A DNA stretch of 64,000 nucleotides, from NCBI GenBank assembly GCA_963666865.1, contig OY763072.1:1736001-1800000 (forward strand), written 5' to 3'. Source of the DNA: Bin87 sp963666865 (GTDB lineage: Bacteria > Chloroflexota > Dehalococcoidia > Lucifugimonadales > UBA3495). Positions 45,188 to 54,994 of the stretch are shown here, piece after piece. The notes under the pieces are model-generated. The model made no database searches. It was not told the origin of the DNA and saw nothing but the letters and a program-made list of their open reading frames with translations. The translations under genes were made by a program, and so were the position numbers. Each line of letters opens with the position of its first letter. The first letter of the stretch is position 1.

Positions 45188-46540
45188 TTAGGAATCCCCG
45201 GCGGCTGCCGGCGCCGGGGCCACCGCCGGCGGTGTGGGTTCCGGTGTGGTAGGAATGCGGGGGCGCCGCGCGAACAGGAAGCAGACCCCGCCGATGAAGT
45301 TGAACCCGGACAGTACCAGAAAGGCCAGGGTGTAAGACTCTTGCCAGTCGTACATGTAACCCGCGAATGGACTGGCTCCCAGTAGCAAAATGTTCATCGG
45401 AATGGTGCTGATGCCCAGGATCTTGCCGAAGTTCCCCCTCCCGAAATATTCTCCGCGGATGGACGTGGTAAGCGGGTTGCGGCCACCGAACCCCAGGCCA
45501 AAGGTCACCGCGAAGGCGTAGAACATCCAGAGGTGGGTGCTGAAGGTGAGGAGAACCACGGCGCCGGCCTGGATGGTGGTGAAGACGAAGATGCCGATCC
45601 GCTTGGGGAAACGGTCGCCGACGTACCCCCCTATCAGCTGGGCCCACATGGCGACGAAAGTATAAACGGTCACCACCCATGCAGTGTGACCCCCAAAGCC
45701 GGCATCGGCCAGGAACAACCCGAGGTGGGTCATTATGGCCAGGATTATCATGCTGGTCAGGCCGTGGCCCACGGCGATCAACCAAAACGCCGCGGTTCGG
45801 ACGGCTTGCTGCGCAGTTAGGCCCTGGGGACCGGACGGAGCGCGCTGGCCGCCGCGGGCACGCGCCGTTGGCGCGGCTTCGTCCTCCATCTGTAAACCCA
45901 TGTCTTCCGGCTTGTCGCGGATGACCAGGTACAACGGAACAGCGGCGGCGAAGACAAGAATGGCGATTACAAACGCGGTCCCTTGCCACCCGATGGCGCT
46001 GCCGATGCCCAAACCGATCAGAGGAACCACAATCAGCGCGCCGCCCCGGCTGAACCAGTTCGCCCAACCCATGGCGGACGCCATGCGCCGCGAGAACCAG
46101 TTGTTGATGGTGGTCATCATGGGCACCCAACTGCCCATGCCCTGCCCCAGAGCCATGACCATGAAGGCAAAGTAGAAGGTGTACAGCGGGGAAACCGGCC
46201 AGAAGCCCGCGCCAATTTGGGAGAATGCCAGGAAACCGAAGCCCAGGATGATGAACCCGATGAGCACCATCTTGCGGCCGCCCAGCTTGTCGGTGAGGTA
46301 GCCCTCAATGGGGCCCATCAGCCCGCCCTCAACGCGGGTCAGGGTCAGGGCCATCGACAAGGCCCCGCGTTTCCAGCCGAATTGTTGCTCCAAAGCCACT
46401 GCCCACAGGGTCATGGCGTGGAACATGGGAACGGTGGCCAGGGTCATCACGAAGCCCGTGATGACGACAATGTACCAACCGTAGTAGATTCTGGGCCGAC
46501 GAAAACGCGGCCCGCCGGAACGCTCGGCGTCGGTGCTCAT
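45188..46540 (-). CDS. MFS transporter
   Basis: A 450-residue, 12-helix major facilitator. Typical landmarks are YYGWYIVVITGFVMTLATVPMFH, the loop 2-3 motif DKLGGRKMVLIGFIILG, and a central charged loop (RDKPEDMGLQMEDEAAPTARARGG) between helices 6 and 7. It resembles the oxalate/formate or monocarboxylate type of MFS more than drug exporters, but the substrate cannot be assigned. The ATG at 46540 is chosen; longer frame (to 46621) adds 27 polar residues without ribosome-binding support. It converges with the cyclophilin gene. Confidence 0.87.
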   Translation of the reverse strand: MSTDAERSGGPRFRRPRIYYGWYIVVITGFVMTLATVPMFHAMTLWAVALEQQFGWKRGALSMALTLTRVEGGLMGPIEGYLTDKLGGRKMVLIGFIILGFGFLAFSQIGAGFWPVSPLYTFYFAFMVMALGQGMGSWVPMMTTINNWFSRRMASAMGWANWFSRGGALIVVPLIGLGIGSAIGWQGTAFVIAILVFAAAVPLYLVIRDKPEDMGLQMEDEAAPTARARGGQRAPSGPQGLTAQQAVRTAAFWLIAVGHGLTSMIILAIMTHLGLFLADAGFGGHTAWVVTVYTFVAMWAQLIGGYVGDRFPKRIGIFVFTTIQAGAVVLLTFSTHLWMFYAFAVTFGLGFGGRNPLTTSIRGEYFGRGNFGKILGISTIPMNILLLGASPFAGYMYDWQESYTLAFLVLSGFNFIGGVCFLFARRPRIPTTPEPTPPAVAPAPAAAGDS

Positions 46541-46692
46541 GGCGGGTAAGGAAAGCGGCGCAACGCGACGATTGCCGTTGCGCAGCGCAACGTATTTTAC
46601 GCCTTTTGTGAATATGGGCACAAGGCATATAAGTTGATTAGGAATATCAAAAACTCATATCACCGGTCGCAGATCCCGTCGCCATGCGGGGA

Positions 46693-46721
46693 CTGACAGT
46701 TTCCGCCCCTGATGCTATAAT
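46693..46721 (+). promoter_or_regulatory. Promoter of the rpsF-ssb-rpsR operon
   Basis: A -35 CTGACA (46693-46698), 17 bases, then TATAAT (46716-46721) preceded by TGC, i.e. an extended -10. It lies 38 bases before the TTG start at 46759. Confidence 0.75.
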
Positions 46722-46758
46722 TCACGTCGTCCCTGCACCAACTCAGGAGTTTTTGAAC

Positions 46759-47400
46759 TTGCGTCACTACGAACTCGTTACCATCCTAAGCCCGATGCTC
46801 AATCAGGATGAAGCGTCGGCTGCTTGGGACGAAATCAAGGCGTTCATCTCCAACCGGGAAGGCGAGATAACCGCTGAACAGGCTTGGGGAACTCGTCGGT
46901 TGGCCTACCCGATCCGAAAAGGAAACTACAATTTCCTCGAGGGATCCTACTACCTCAGTTCCTTCACGGTGGACAATCCGATCAATCGTGAACTTGAGAA
47001 CTACCTGAGGTTGGATGAACGAGTGTTGCGGTCTCTCGTCATAAAATGCGACGGACCACTGGCGGATCGTCCGGCTCCTGGCCCCCTGACCGCGCCCTCT
47101 CGTTATATCCCGCCGGGACGCGGGCGGCGGCCCGACGGCGGCGGACCTATACCGGATGCTGCCGGCTCCTTCGGTGATCGGCGGTCCGGCCCTCCGCCGG
47201 CCCAGGCGCCGGCAGCGCCATCTCCAGCCCCCGGCGACGCACCCGCTGCGGTTGCCGAACCTGTTGCTGAACCCGCGCCCGGCCCGGTTGCAGAGCCAAC
47301 GCCTGCGGTCGTCGCCGAAACGCCACCCGACGTAACCGCCGAGACGCCACCCGCTGAACCAACCAGCCAACCTGAACCTGATCCCGCATCCGAAGCGTAA
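46759..47400 (+). CDS. rpsF: 30S ribosomal protein S6 with long Pro/Ala-rich tail
   Basis: A 213-residue protein. The S6 fold occupies the first 100 residues (MRHYELVTILSPMLNQDEASAAWDEIKAF, RRLAYPIRKGNYNFLEGSYYLSSF, LENYLRLDERVLRSLVIKCD). The TTG at 46759 has AGGAG 9 bases upstream and gives the classical MRHYEL start. Residues of about 105-213 form a low-complexity Pro/Ala/Glu tail (APAAPSPAPGDAP, VAEPAPGPVAEPTP), doubling the family length. S6 binds S18 on the small-subunit platform, and rpsR, also extended, is two genes downstream. Confidence 0.95.
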   Translation: MRHYELVTILSPMLNQDEASAAWDEIKAFISNREGEITAEQAWGTRRLAYPIRKGNYNFLEGSYYLSSFTVDNPINRELENYLRLDERVLRSLVIKCDGPLADRPAPGPLTAPSRYIPPGRGRRPDGGGPIPDAAGSFGDRRSGPPPAQAPAAPSPAPGDAPAAVAEPVAEPAPGPVAEPTPAVVAETPPDVTAETPPAEPTSQPEPDPASEA

Positions 47401-47406
47401 ATTGCC

Positions 47407-47886
47407 GTGAACAAGATCATCATCATCGGCAACTTGGGCCGCGACCCGGAGATGCGGTACTCCACCTCCGGCAACCCGATGACGTCTTTTAGCATTGCGA
47501 GTAACCGCAGCTACACTACGGCGGCCGGCGAGCGCCGCGAAGAGACCGAGTGGTTTAACTGCACTGCCTTCGGACGGCTCGCTGACACCTGCAACCAGTA
47601 CCTCACCCGAGGCCAGCAGGTCTATATCGAAGGGCGCCTACGTTCCCGCCAGTATGATCGACGGGACGGCACGCCGGGGTTCTCGTTGGATGTAACCGTG
47701 ACCGAAATGCAGATGTTGGGGCGACGCGGTGACCAAATGGACGACGGCGGCTACGGTAGCCAGCAAGACCGCAGCTATGCTGACCAGCGGGGCGGCTACG
47801 ACGACCGCCGCGCTGGCGGTTACGGCGGCTATACGCCCGACAATTCGCCCGACCCGATGACCGATGTTGACGACCTTCCCTTCTAG
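47407..47886 (+). CDS. ssb: Single-stranded DNA-binding protein
   Basis: A 159-residue SSB. The OB fold starts NKIIIIGNLGRDPEMRYSTSGNPMTSFSIASNR and runs to VTVTEMQMLGRR. A Gly/Tyr/Asp-rich linker follows, ending in the acidic protein-interaction tip DDLPF. The GTG start is 6 bases after rpsF; the rpsF-ssb-rpsR order is the common bacterial arrangement. Confidence 0.97.
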   Translation: MNKIIIIGNLGRDPEMRYSTSGNPMTSFSIASNRSYTTAAGERREETEWFNCTAFGRLADTCNQYLTRGQQVYIEGRLRSRQYDRRDGTPGFSLDVTVTEMQMLGRRGDQMDDGGYGSQQDRSYADQRGGYDDRRAGGYGGYTPDNSPDPMTDVDDLPF

Positions 47887-47931
47887 TTCCGCCGCCCGCG
47901 GATGCGCCCCATACCGGAGGAATCGCCGCTA

Positions 47932-48426
47932 ATGACTACGCCCGCACCCGTACCATCGACCCCGCCAGCCGCGCCGAGACCCGGACCTGGCGGGCCTCAG
48001 CCCGCGGCTGCCGCGCCACCTGCCACTCCTGGCGGCCCGGCCGGTTCCGGCGATGGAGCGCCGGCTCCCCGTCGCCCCTATGGCGGCGGCCCCCAGGGAG
48101 GACCGGGCGGCCGACCCGGAGGCCCCGGCGGGCGTCCGCCTGGTCGTGGCGGCCCACGGGGGGGAGGCCGGGGTGGCCGACGCTACGGCCCGCGCCGTCG
48201 CGTTTGCGCTTTCACCGTGGAAGGGGTCGTACCGGACTACAAAGATGTGGACCGGTTGCGACGTTATATTTCTGAACAGGGCAAAATTGAGCCGACGCGC
48301 AAGACCGGCACGTCCGCCAAAAACCAGCGATTGCTGGCAACGGCCATCAAACGAGCCCGTTATCTCGCCCTGTTGCCCTACGCCCCCGAACACAGCATCA
48401 ACATCGGTATGCGTTCGGGTCGTTAG
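47932..48426 (+). CDS. rpsR: 30S ribosomal protein S18 with long Pro/Gly-rich N-terminal extension
   Basis: A 164-residue protein. The S18 domain is the last 75 residues or so (CAFTVEGVVPDYKDVDRLRRYISEQGKIEPTRKTGTSAKNQRLLATAIKRARYLALLPYA). Before it are about 90 residues of Pro/Gly/Ala, then GGRPGGPGGRPPGRGGPRGGGRGGRRYGPRRR, an RGG-like basic stretch that could bind RNA. Normal S18 is 75-90 residues. The ATG at 47932 follows GGAGG at 47916; an earlier in-frame start at 47902 adds 10 residues. Confidence 0.94.
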   Translation: MTTPAPVPSTPPAAPRPGPGGPQPAAAAPPATPGGPAGSGDGAPAPRRPYGGGPQGGPGGRPGGPGGRPPGRGGPRGGGRGGRRYGPRRRVCAFTVEGVVPDYKDVDRLRRYISEQGKIEPTRKTGTSAKNQRLLATAIKRARYLALLPYAPEHSINIGMRSGR

Positions 48427-48453
48427 TCGGCCCAATCCCCCGATCCTTTATCA

Positions 48454-49668
48454 ATGTTGAATCTCTCGCTGCCCTGGAAACGCAGCGCTCCGGTGGAGGA
48501 CGAAACGCCTGAACCGGCGGGGCGTCGTCCCGTCCGGCGGCGTGGCGGGCGAAGCCGACGTGTCGGCTCCGGGAGTGGTGAAGCGGTAGCCGCGACGCGA
48601 AGCCGGCGTCGGTTGGAATCCCGCCGTCAGCGTATTGCCATCGGCGTGGGAGCGGTGCTGATCCTGGCCATTGTCGCCGTGGTGCTGGTTGGCGTTTATC
48701 AGCAGTTCATCCACCCGCCTCGCGTGATGGCCGGCGAAGTGCGCGGCGTCCGTTTTACCATGGGAGATCTGGTGGAGCGCATCCGCGTTCTCCAGGGGAT
48801 AAACCGCTACCAGGGGGGACAGGTTGATTTCAGCCGAATACCCTTCCAGCTGCTGACCGATCTTCTCCACGCCGAGATACTGCGACAAGCCGCGCCGGGG
48901 CTGGGCATAAACATCACCGACGAGCAGATTGACGAATCAATCCGCTCGCAATTCCGCCCCAGAGCTGAACCGGGACAGGAAGTGGACGAAACCCAGTTGG
49001 ACGCTGAATTCGACAATACCTACAAGAACTTCCTGACCCAGGTCAATCTGACCGACGACGCGTTTCGCCGCATCGTCGAGGAGCGATTGCAACAGACGGA
49101 ACTTTTTGCACGAATGCTGGCATCACTGCCTGAAGAGGCTCCGCAAGTCGAGCTGCAAGCCGTGGTGATGGGGCTGGAATCTCCGGCAGCTCCGGAAGCC
49201 GTCCGGGAACGTTTGGTGCTGGGACAAGATTTCGGAGCGGTGTCTCGCGAAATCTCCGGTTCGGACGGGTACATCGGCTGGGTTCCCGAAGGCGCCTTCC
49301 CCGAATTCGACCGCTATCTTTTCGGAGAAGTCTGCGAAGCCGACGATGATAGCGCAGATTGTGTCGAAACGGATTCCGGTCGGCGAAAGCCTCCGCTTTT
49401 GGAACCCGGTGAGGTTTCACCGCCAATTTACGAGGACGAGTCCATTTTCATCATCCAGGCCATTGGCGATGCTGAAACCCGTGAACTTGAGCCTGCCATG
49501 CAGTTCCAGATGGCAAGCGCGTTGGTCGATCAATGGAAGGACGACCAGTTGAAACAGGGGTCCGACGAAGGCTGGATCAAGATCAACTTCGACAGCAACC
49601 GTTACGCATGGGTCACTGAACAGGTGCGGTTGACGCGCCCGCGCGTTACGCCCGAACCGCAGCAATAG
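48454..49668 (+). CDS. SurA-like (parvulin-type) peptidyl-prolyl isomerase, membrane-anchored
   Basis: A 404-residue protein. A basic cytoplasmic N-terminus (RRPVRRRGGRSRR) precedes one transmembrane helix (IAIGVGAVLILAIVAVVLVGVYQQF), so the rest lies outside the membrane. The SurA-N-type segment (VRGVRFTMGDLVERIRVLQGINRYQGGQVDFSRIPFQLLTDLLHAEILRQ) and a degenerate parvulin domain (YIGWVPEGAFPEFDRYLFGE...GEVSPPIYEDESIFII) follow. The core is collinear with the lipoprotein at 4061-5449; here there is a helix anchor, a small acidic Cys-containing insertion (CEADDDSADCVE) and no extra C-terminal domain. It is 27 bases after rpsR and likely in that operon. Confidence 0.82.
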   Translation: MLNLSLPWKRSAPVEDETPEPAGRRPVRRRGGRSRRVGSGSGEAVAATRSRRRLESRRQRIAIGVGAVLILAIVAVVLVGVYQQFIHPPRVMAGEVRGVRFTMGDLVERIRVLQGINRYQGGQVDFSRIPFQLLTDLLHAEILRQAAPGLGINITDEQIDESIRSQFRPRAEPGQEVDETQLDAEFDNTYKNFLTQVNLTDDAFRRIVEERLQQTELFARMLASLPEEAPQVELQAVVMGLESPAAPEAVRERLVLGQDFGAVSREISGSDGYIGWVPEGAFPEFDRYLFGEVCEADDDSADCVETDSGRRKPPLLEPGEVSPPIYEDESIFIIQAIGDAETRELEPAMQFQMASALVDQWKDDQLKQGSDEGWIKINFDSNRYAWVTEQVRLTRPRVTPEPQQ

Positions 49669-49724
49669 TTCTCCGGACTCTTCACCCCAGGTTCATCCCA
49701 ATTCAGAGCCTCGAAGCGGCGACC

Positions 49725-51041
49725 ATGGACGGCAACTCAGAAGTGAATATTGGCCTCATGGGCCTCGGCACTGTGGGAGGCGGCGTTGCCGCGGCGCTTG
49801 CGGGTAACGCTGACGCCATTCGCCGCAAAACCGGACGCACCGTGCGGCTCCGTAAAGCCCTGGTGAGAGATACCGCTAAAGTCCGCCACCCGGTTCCCCC
49901 TCCCGGCGTCCTGACGACCAACCCGGAAGAGATTCTCAACGACCCGGAAATCCATATCGTGGTTGAAATGATGGGCGGAGATTCGCCGGCCGGGAGTTAT
50001 CTTGAACGCGCGCTGACGGCCGGCAAGCACGTGGTGACGGCCAACAAAGAGGTTATGTCCCGGCGGGGCCCTACGCTGCAGTGGTTGGCCCAATCCAAGG
50101 GCGTGAATCTCCTTTTTGAGGCGTCCGCCGGCGGTGGCATTCCCATCGTCGGCTGCTTGATGTCACAACTTTTGGCCAACGATATCCGCTCAATACGGTC
50201 CATAATCAACGGTACCACCAACTACATTCTGACGCGGATGGCCCGTAGTCAGACCCCCTTCGCCGAAGCTTTGACGGAAGCCCAGGATCGGGGTTATGCC
50301 GAGTCCGATCCGACCAACGACATCGAAGGGATTGACGCCGCCTACAAACTATCCGTGCTGGGCAGCTTGGCATTCCACCAGCCTATCCCTCATCATGTAA
50401 TCCATACCGAAGGCATCAGCCGGCTCGCTCCCGAAGATTTCCGCTATGCGGCCGAGTTGGGGTATGCCATCAAATCCCTGGCAATCGCAGTGGCCGAACC
50501 AGGGGGTGGCGTACAGGCCCGGGTCCATCCTGCCCTGGTGCCTGATGACCATTTATTGGCCAAGGTCGACGGTGTGTATAATGCAGTCGAGGTCACTGGC
50601 GATTTGTGTGGGCAGATAATCCTCCATGGGCAGGGCGCCGGCCGGGATGCAACCACCAGCGCCGTCATGGGAGACATCCTGAATATCCTGCGAACCATTG
50701 ACAACGAGGGCGGCCCTCCGCCCCTGCCCGGCGGCAGCGCCGGCGCCAACGACCCTCAAGGTTCGATACTGCCCATAGACGAACTGTCCAGCGCATATTA
50801 CCTGCGGCTAACTTGCGCCGACCAGGCCGGCGTGCTCGCCCAAATCGCTCGCATCCTGGGGGACGGCAACATCTCTATCGCCACCGTAATCCAAAAGGAC
50901 ACTGATCCCGGCAGCGGCACGGCGCAACTTGTGATTACCACCTATCCCTCAAGGGAATCTGACGTGCAAACCGCCCTTGCCGCCGTTGCGGAATTGGGAG
51001 TGGTAGTGAGCGTCAACAACTTGATCCGTATCGAACAGTGA
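49725..51041 (+). CDS. hom: Homoserine dehydrogenase
   Basis: A 438-residue enzyme reducing aspartate semialdehyde to homoserine, for Thr and Met synthesis. The Rossmann start is VNIGLMGLGTVGGGVAAAL. The central region reads GKHVVTANKEVMSRRG and FEASAGGGIPIVGCL, then SIINGTTNYILTRM. DPTNDIEGIDAAYKLSVL is also typical. An ACT domain fills about 350-430 (YYLRLTCADQAGVLAQIARILGDGNISIATVIQ), suggesting feedback control. It leads hom-thrC-folE. Confidence 0.97.
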   Translation: MDGNSEVNIGLMGLGTVGGGVAAALAGNADAIRRKTGRTVRLRKALVRDTAKVRHPVPPPGVLTTNPEEILNDPEIHIVVEMMGGDSPAGSYLERALTAGKHVVTANKEVMSRRGPTLQWLAQSKGVNLLFEASAGGGIPIVGCLMSQLLANDIRSIRSIINGTTNYILTRMARSQTPFAEALTEAQDRGYAESDPTNDIEGIDAAYKLSVLGSLAFHQPIPHHVIHTEGISRLAPEDFRYAAELGYAIKSLAIAVAEPGGGVQARVHPALVPDDHLLAKVDGVYNAVEVTGDLCGQIILHGQGAGRDATTSAVMGDILNILRTIDNEGGPPPLPGGSAGANDPQGSILPIDELSSAYYLRLTCADQAGVLAQIARILGDGNISIATVIQKDTDPGSGTAQLVITTYPSRESDVQTALAAVAELGVVVSVNNLIRIEQ

Positions 51042-51054
51042 CCGGGTGCAGACG

Positions 51055-52118
<1,064 letters not shown>

Positions 52119-52122
<4 letters not shown>

Positions 52123-52715
52123 CCGCTACCACGGCCCCAAAGATGAACCTGGCCGCCCTCGAAGTGGCCGTCGGAACCCTGCTCAAGTACGTGGACGAAG
52201 ACAGCGGGCGGGAAGGGCTTTGGCGGACTCCCGAGCGAGTGGCGGAGATGTACGCGGAACTCTTCGCTGGCGTCGGGCGAGATGCGGCCGACGAAATCGA
52301 CGCGATCTTTTCCGAAGGGGTGGCGCAGGACCCGGTCCTGATCAGCGGTCTCCCATTTTATTCCATGTGCGAACACCACCTGCTGCCTTTCTTCGGCCAT
52401 GCCAGCCTGGTTTACATTCCGAACCGCCACATCGCCGGCATCAGCAAAATCGCTCGCGCGCTGGACGTTGTCGCACGGCGTTTGCAGGTTCAGGAACGCT
52501 TGACCGCCCAGTTGGCCGATGCTGTTCTTGTCCGCGTCCAGCCTCTGGCTGTCGCCTGCCGCATCGAGGCTGAACACCTGTGCATGTCCATGCGGGGCGT
52601 GCAAAAACCGGGGCACAAGGTGGTTACCACCGCGATTCGCGGTGAGGCGCTCGGGGAAAAAGGGTCTGGGGCGCTGTATTCCGCCAGCGATCTGATCAAC
52701 TTATTGACCAACTGA
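52119..52715 (+). CDS. folE: GTP cyclohydrolase I
   Basis: A 198-residue enzyme making dihydroneopterin triphosphate, the first step of folate or pterin synthesis. The zinc site Cys-His is in FYSMCEHHLLPFFGHASLVYIPNRHIAGISKIAR, and the second Cys is in EAEHLCMSMRGVQKPG. ATGA overlaps the thrC stop. The pairing with hom-thrC is not an obvious pathway link and may just be an operon neighbour. Confidence 0.96.
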
Positions 52716-52736
52716 CGGACGCAATCGAGGCCGCTC

Positions 52737-53759
52737 ATGTCAGCCACCCATTCTCCTACACCAATCACTTCATTCGACCAGATCCGCCCCCAGTGGCAGG
52801 AATTGCTTGGTCGGTCCGTCGTGAACAACCTTTACATCACGCCGGCGTGGCAGGAGCTGTGGTGGAGTTCCTTCCAGGATGGACGCAGTCTGGCTGGATT
52901 TTATCTTACCGACGCCGGCGGCGACCTCACGGCCATCGCCTCCCTGTCCCGTTCTGGAGATCACTATTCCCTAGTGGGCAACAGCGACACCTTTGACTAC
53001 AACGATTTCATCGTTGCGCCAGGCGTCGAAGATACGTTTTATCCCACTCTGCTGGACACAATCAGCGCCGACGGAGCGCACCGGCTCGATCTGCATTCGA
53101 TCAGCGAGGATTCCCCGACGCTGGCCATCCTCCCCGAACTGGCCCGTCGGCGCGGCTACACCGTAGCCGTATCCGAAGAGGATGTTGCTCCTCGCCTCAT
53201 GCTGCCCTCGACCTGGGATGACTACCTCTCGGGGCTGACCAAGAAGGACCGGCATGAATTGCGGCGTAAACTTCGCCGCCTGGAAGGACACGAAAATTGG
53301 CGTTGGTACTGCGTGTCGGATCCCGATGAAGCAGCGACCCGGGCCGATACGTTTCTTGATCTGATGCGCCGCAGCGATCCGGCAAAGGCGGAATTTTTGT
53401 CCCCTGACCGTGAGGCTTTTTTCCGGAACGTCATCGTTTCCACCGCCGCCGAGGACGTGCTACGCCTGTTTTTCCTGGAAATGGACGGTCAAAGTGTCGC
53501 TGCGTCCCTCTGCTTGGATTACGACGGGGTTCGGATGCTGTATAACAGCGGCCACGATCCCGAATACCGTTACTACAGCGTCGGCCTTCTGCTTCATTCC
53601 TACTGCCTTCGCGACGCCTTGGAGCGAGGCTACCGGTATTTCGATTTCCTACGGGGCAACGAACCCTATAAATATCGATTGGGCGGCATTGACCGCCATC
53701 TCTACAGTATCAGCCTGGGCAATATCGGCCCGATTGGCAGTCCAAGCGGTACTCCTTGA
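52737..53759 (+). CDS. GNAT-type acyltransferase (CelD/BioF2-like, Acetyltransf_6)
   Basis: A 340-residue two-lobed GNAT-fold protein. The N-terminal lobe includes NNLYITPAWQELWWSSFQDGRSLAGFYLTD and AIASLSRSGDHYSLVGNSDTFDYNDFIVAPG. The C-terminal lobe has KKDRHELRRKLRRLEG, then LRLFFLEMDGQSVAASLCLDYDGVRMLYNSGHDPEYRYYSVGLLLHSYCLRDALERGYRYFDFLRGNEPYKYRLGG, the hallmark of this family. Members often act in polysaccharide or peptidoglycan modification. It sits 21 bases after folE and overlaps the next glycosyltransferase gene by 4 bases, supporting a sugar-related role. Confidence 0.82.
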   Translation: MSATHSPTPITSFDQIRPQWQELLGRSVVNNLYITPAWQELWWSSFQDGRSLAGFYLTDAGGDLTAIASLSRSGDHYSLVGNSDTFDYNDFIVAPGVEDTFYPTLLDTISADGAHRLDLHSISEDSPTLAILPELARRRGYTVAVSEEDVAPRLMLPSTWDDYLSGLTKKDRHELRRKLRRLEGHENWRWYCVSDPDEAATRADTFLDLMRRSDPAKAEFLSPDREAFFRNVIVSTAAEDVLRLFFLEMDGQSVAASLCLDYDGVRMLYNSGHDPEYRYYSVGLLLHSYCLRDALERGYRYFDFLRGNEPYKYRLGGIDRHLYSISLGNIGPIGSPSGTP

Positions 53760-54994
53760 CATCAGATACCAAATCTCGGGTGGCTTTGATCGCCTATCAC
53801 GCATGTCCGCTGACTTCGCCAGGTCAGGGAAAAGCCGGCGGCATGAATGTCCACGTCAAGGAGTTGGCCCGATCCCTGGCGCGACGCGGCGTTGCCGTTG
53901 ACATATTCACCCGTGAGCATGACCATCCTGAAGCGGATGCCCCCGGGATTGCTGACGGCGTGGACGTAATACATCTTCCAGCCGGTCCTGCTGACGCCCC
54001 ATTGGCCGATCAGTTTTCGTATTTGCCGGATTTTGTCGCGGGGATGCGTGGCTATCGAGCGTCCCATGACTTAGACTACTCCGCTGTCCATTCCCACTAT
54101 TGGCTCAGCGGTTGGGCCGGTCGCCGTTTTGCTGCGGAAATATTGGCGCCACACCTCATCACTTTCCACACCTTGTCGCTGATCAAGATGCAGTCCCGCT
54201 CCGGCGAAGATGAACCCCCAGTCCGCCAGGAAACCGAACGAGAAATCATCGCCACCGCCGACCGCATCATCGCCTTCAGCCCGCATGAGCGCGACGCCAT
54301 GGTGCGTCTTTACGATGGCGATGCCGGTCGAATTGAGCTGGTGCCTTGTGGCGTGGATCTGTCGCGATTCCGTCCGTTGGGACGCGCCGCGGCGCGTCAT
54401 CAGCTGGGCATCAACGGTCACAAAGTATTGCTGTTTGTGGGACGCATTGAAGCGTTGAAAGGCGTGGACTTGCTGCTGCATACCACCGCCCACCTCGAAA
54501 CCGACGCAGAAGTGCAGGTGCTGGTGGTTGGTTCCGACGGGAATGGGAGCGGCGAGCTGGATCGTCTCCGTCGTCTGGCGGACGACCTCGACGTGGGCAA
54601 ATCCGTCGAGTTCGTGGGCAGAGTTCCGCAGGAGCAGTTGGCCTGGTACTACTCGGCGGCCGACGTGTGCGTAATACCCTCATTTTATGAGAGCTTCGGA
54701 CTGGCCGCCCTAGAGAGCATGGCCTGCGGAACGCCGGTCGTGGCTTCGCGGGTCGGCGGCCTTTCTACCATAGTGGAGCACGGCCGCACCGGATACCTCA
54801 AATCCTGGCGCTGCCCGGAAGCTTTCGCACATTCGCTGGAGATGATCCTGTCTAACCGAAGCCTCCAGGACAGCATGGGGATGGCGGCACGCCGACGGGC
54901 CGAGACGCTCAGTTGGGACCAAGTGGCTGCCCAGATGCTTGAACTTTATCTTCGCTTGGCGTCGTTCAAATCCAAAAAGCTGGCGGCGCCATAA
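53756..54994 (+). CDS. GT4-family glycosyltransferase (MshA-like)
   Basis: A 412-residue GT-B glycosyltransferase. The N-terminus AYHACPLTSPGQGKAGGMNVHVKELARSLARRGVAVDIFTRE resembles MshA (inositol-phosphate N-acetylglucosaminyltransferase) and sucrose-phosphate synthase-like enzymes. The C-terminal nucleotide-sugar site is VLLFVGRIEALKGVDLLL and PSFYESFGLAALESMACGTPVVASRVGGL. The TTG start overlaps the preceding stop (TTGA), so it is coupled. Sequence alone does not show whether the acceptor is inositol phosphate; a PIG-L deacetylase lies two genes downstream, which fits a mycothiol-like pathway but does not prove it. Confidence 0.88.
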   Translation: MTSDTKSRVALIAYHACPLTSPGQGKAGGMNVHVKELARSLARRGVAVDIFTREHDHPEADAPGIADGVDVIHLPAGPADAPLADQFSYLPDFVAGMRGYRASHDLDYSAVHSHYWLSGWAGRRFAAEILAPHLITFHTLSLIKMQSRSGEDEPPVRQETEREIIATADRIIAFSPHERDAMVRLYDGDAGRIELVPCGVDLSRFRPLGRAAARHQLGINGHKVLLFVGRIEALKGVDLLLHTTAHLETDAEVQVLVVGSDGNGSGELDRLRRLADDLDVGKSVEFVGRVPQEQLAWYYSAADVCVIPSFYESFGLAALESMACGTPVVASRVGGLSTIVEHGRTGYLKSWRCPEAFAHSLEMILSNRSLQDSMGMAARRRAETLSWDQVAAQMLELYLRLASFKSKKLAAP

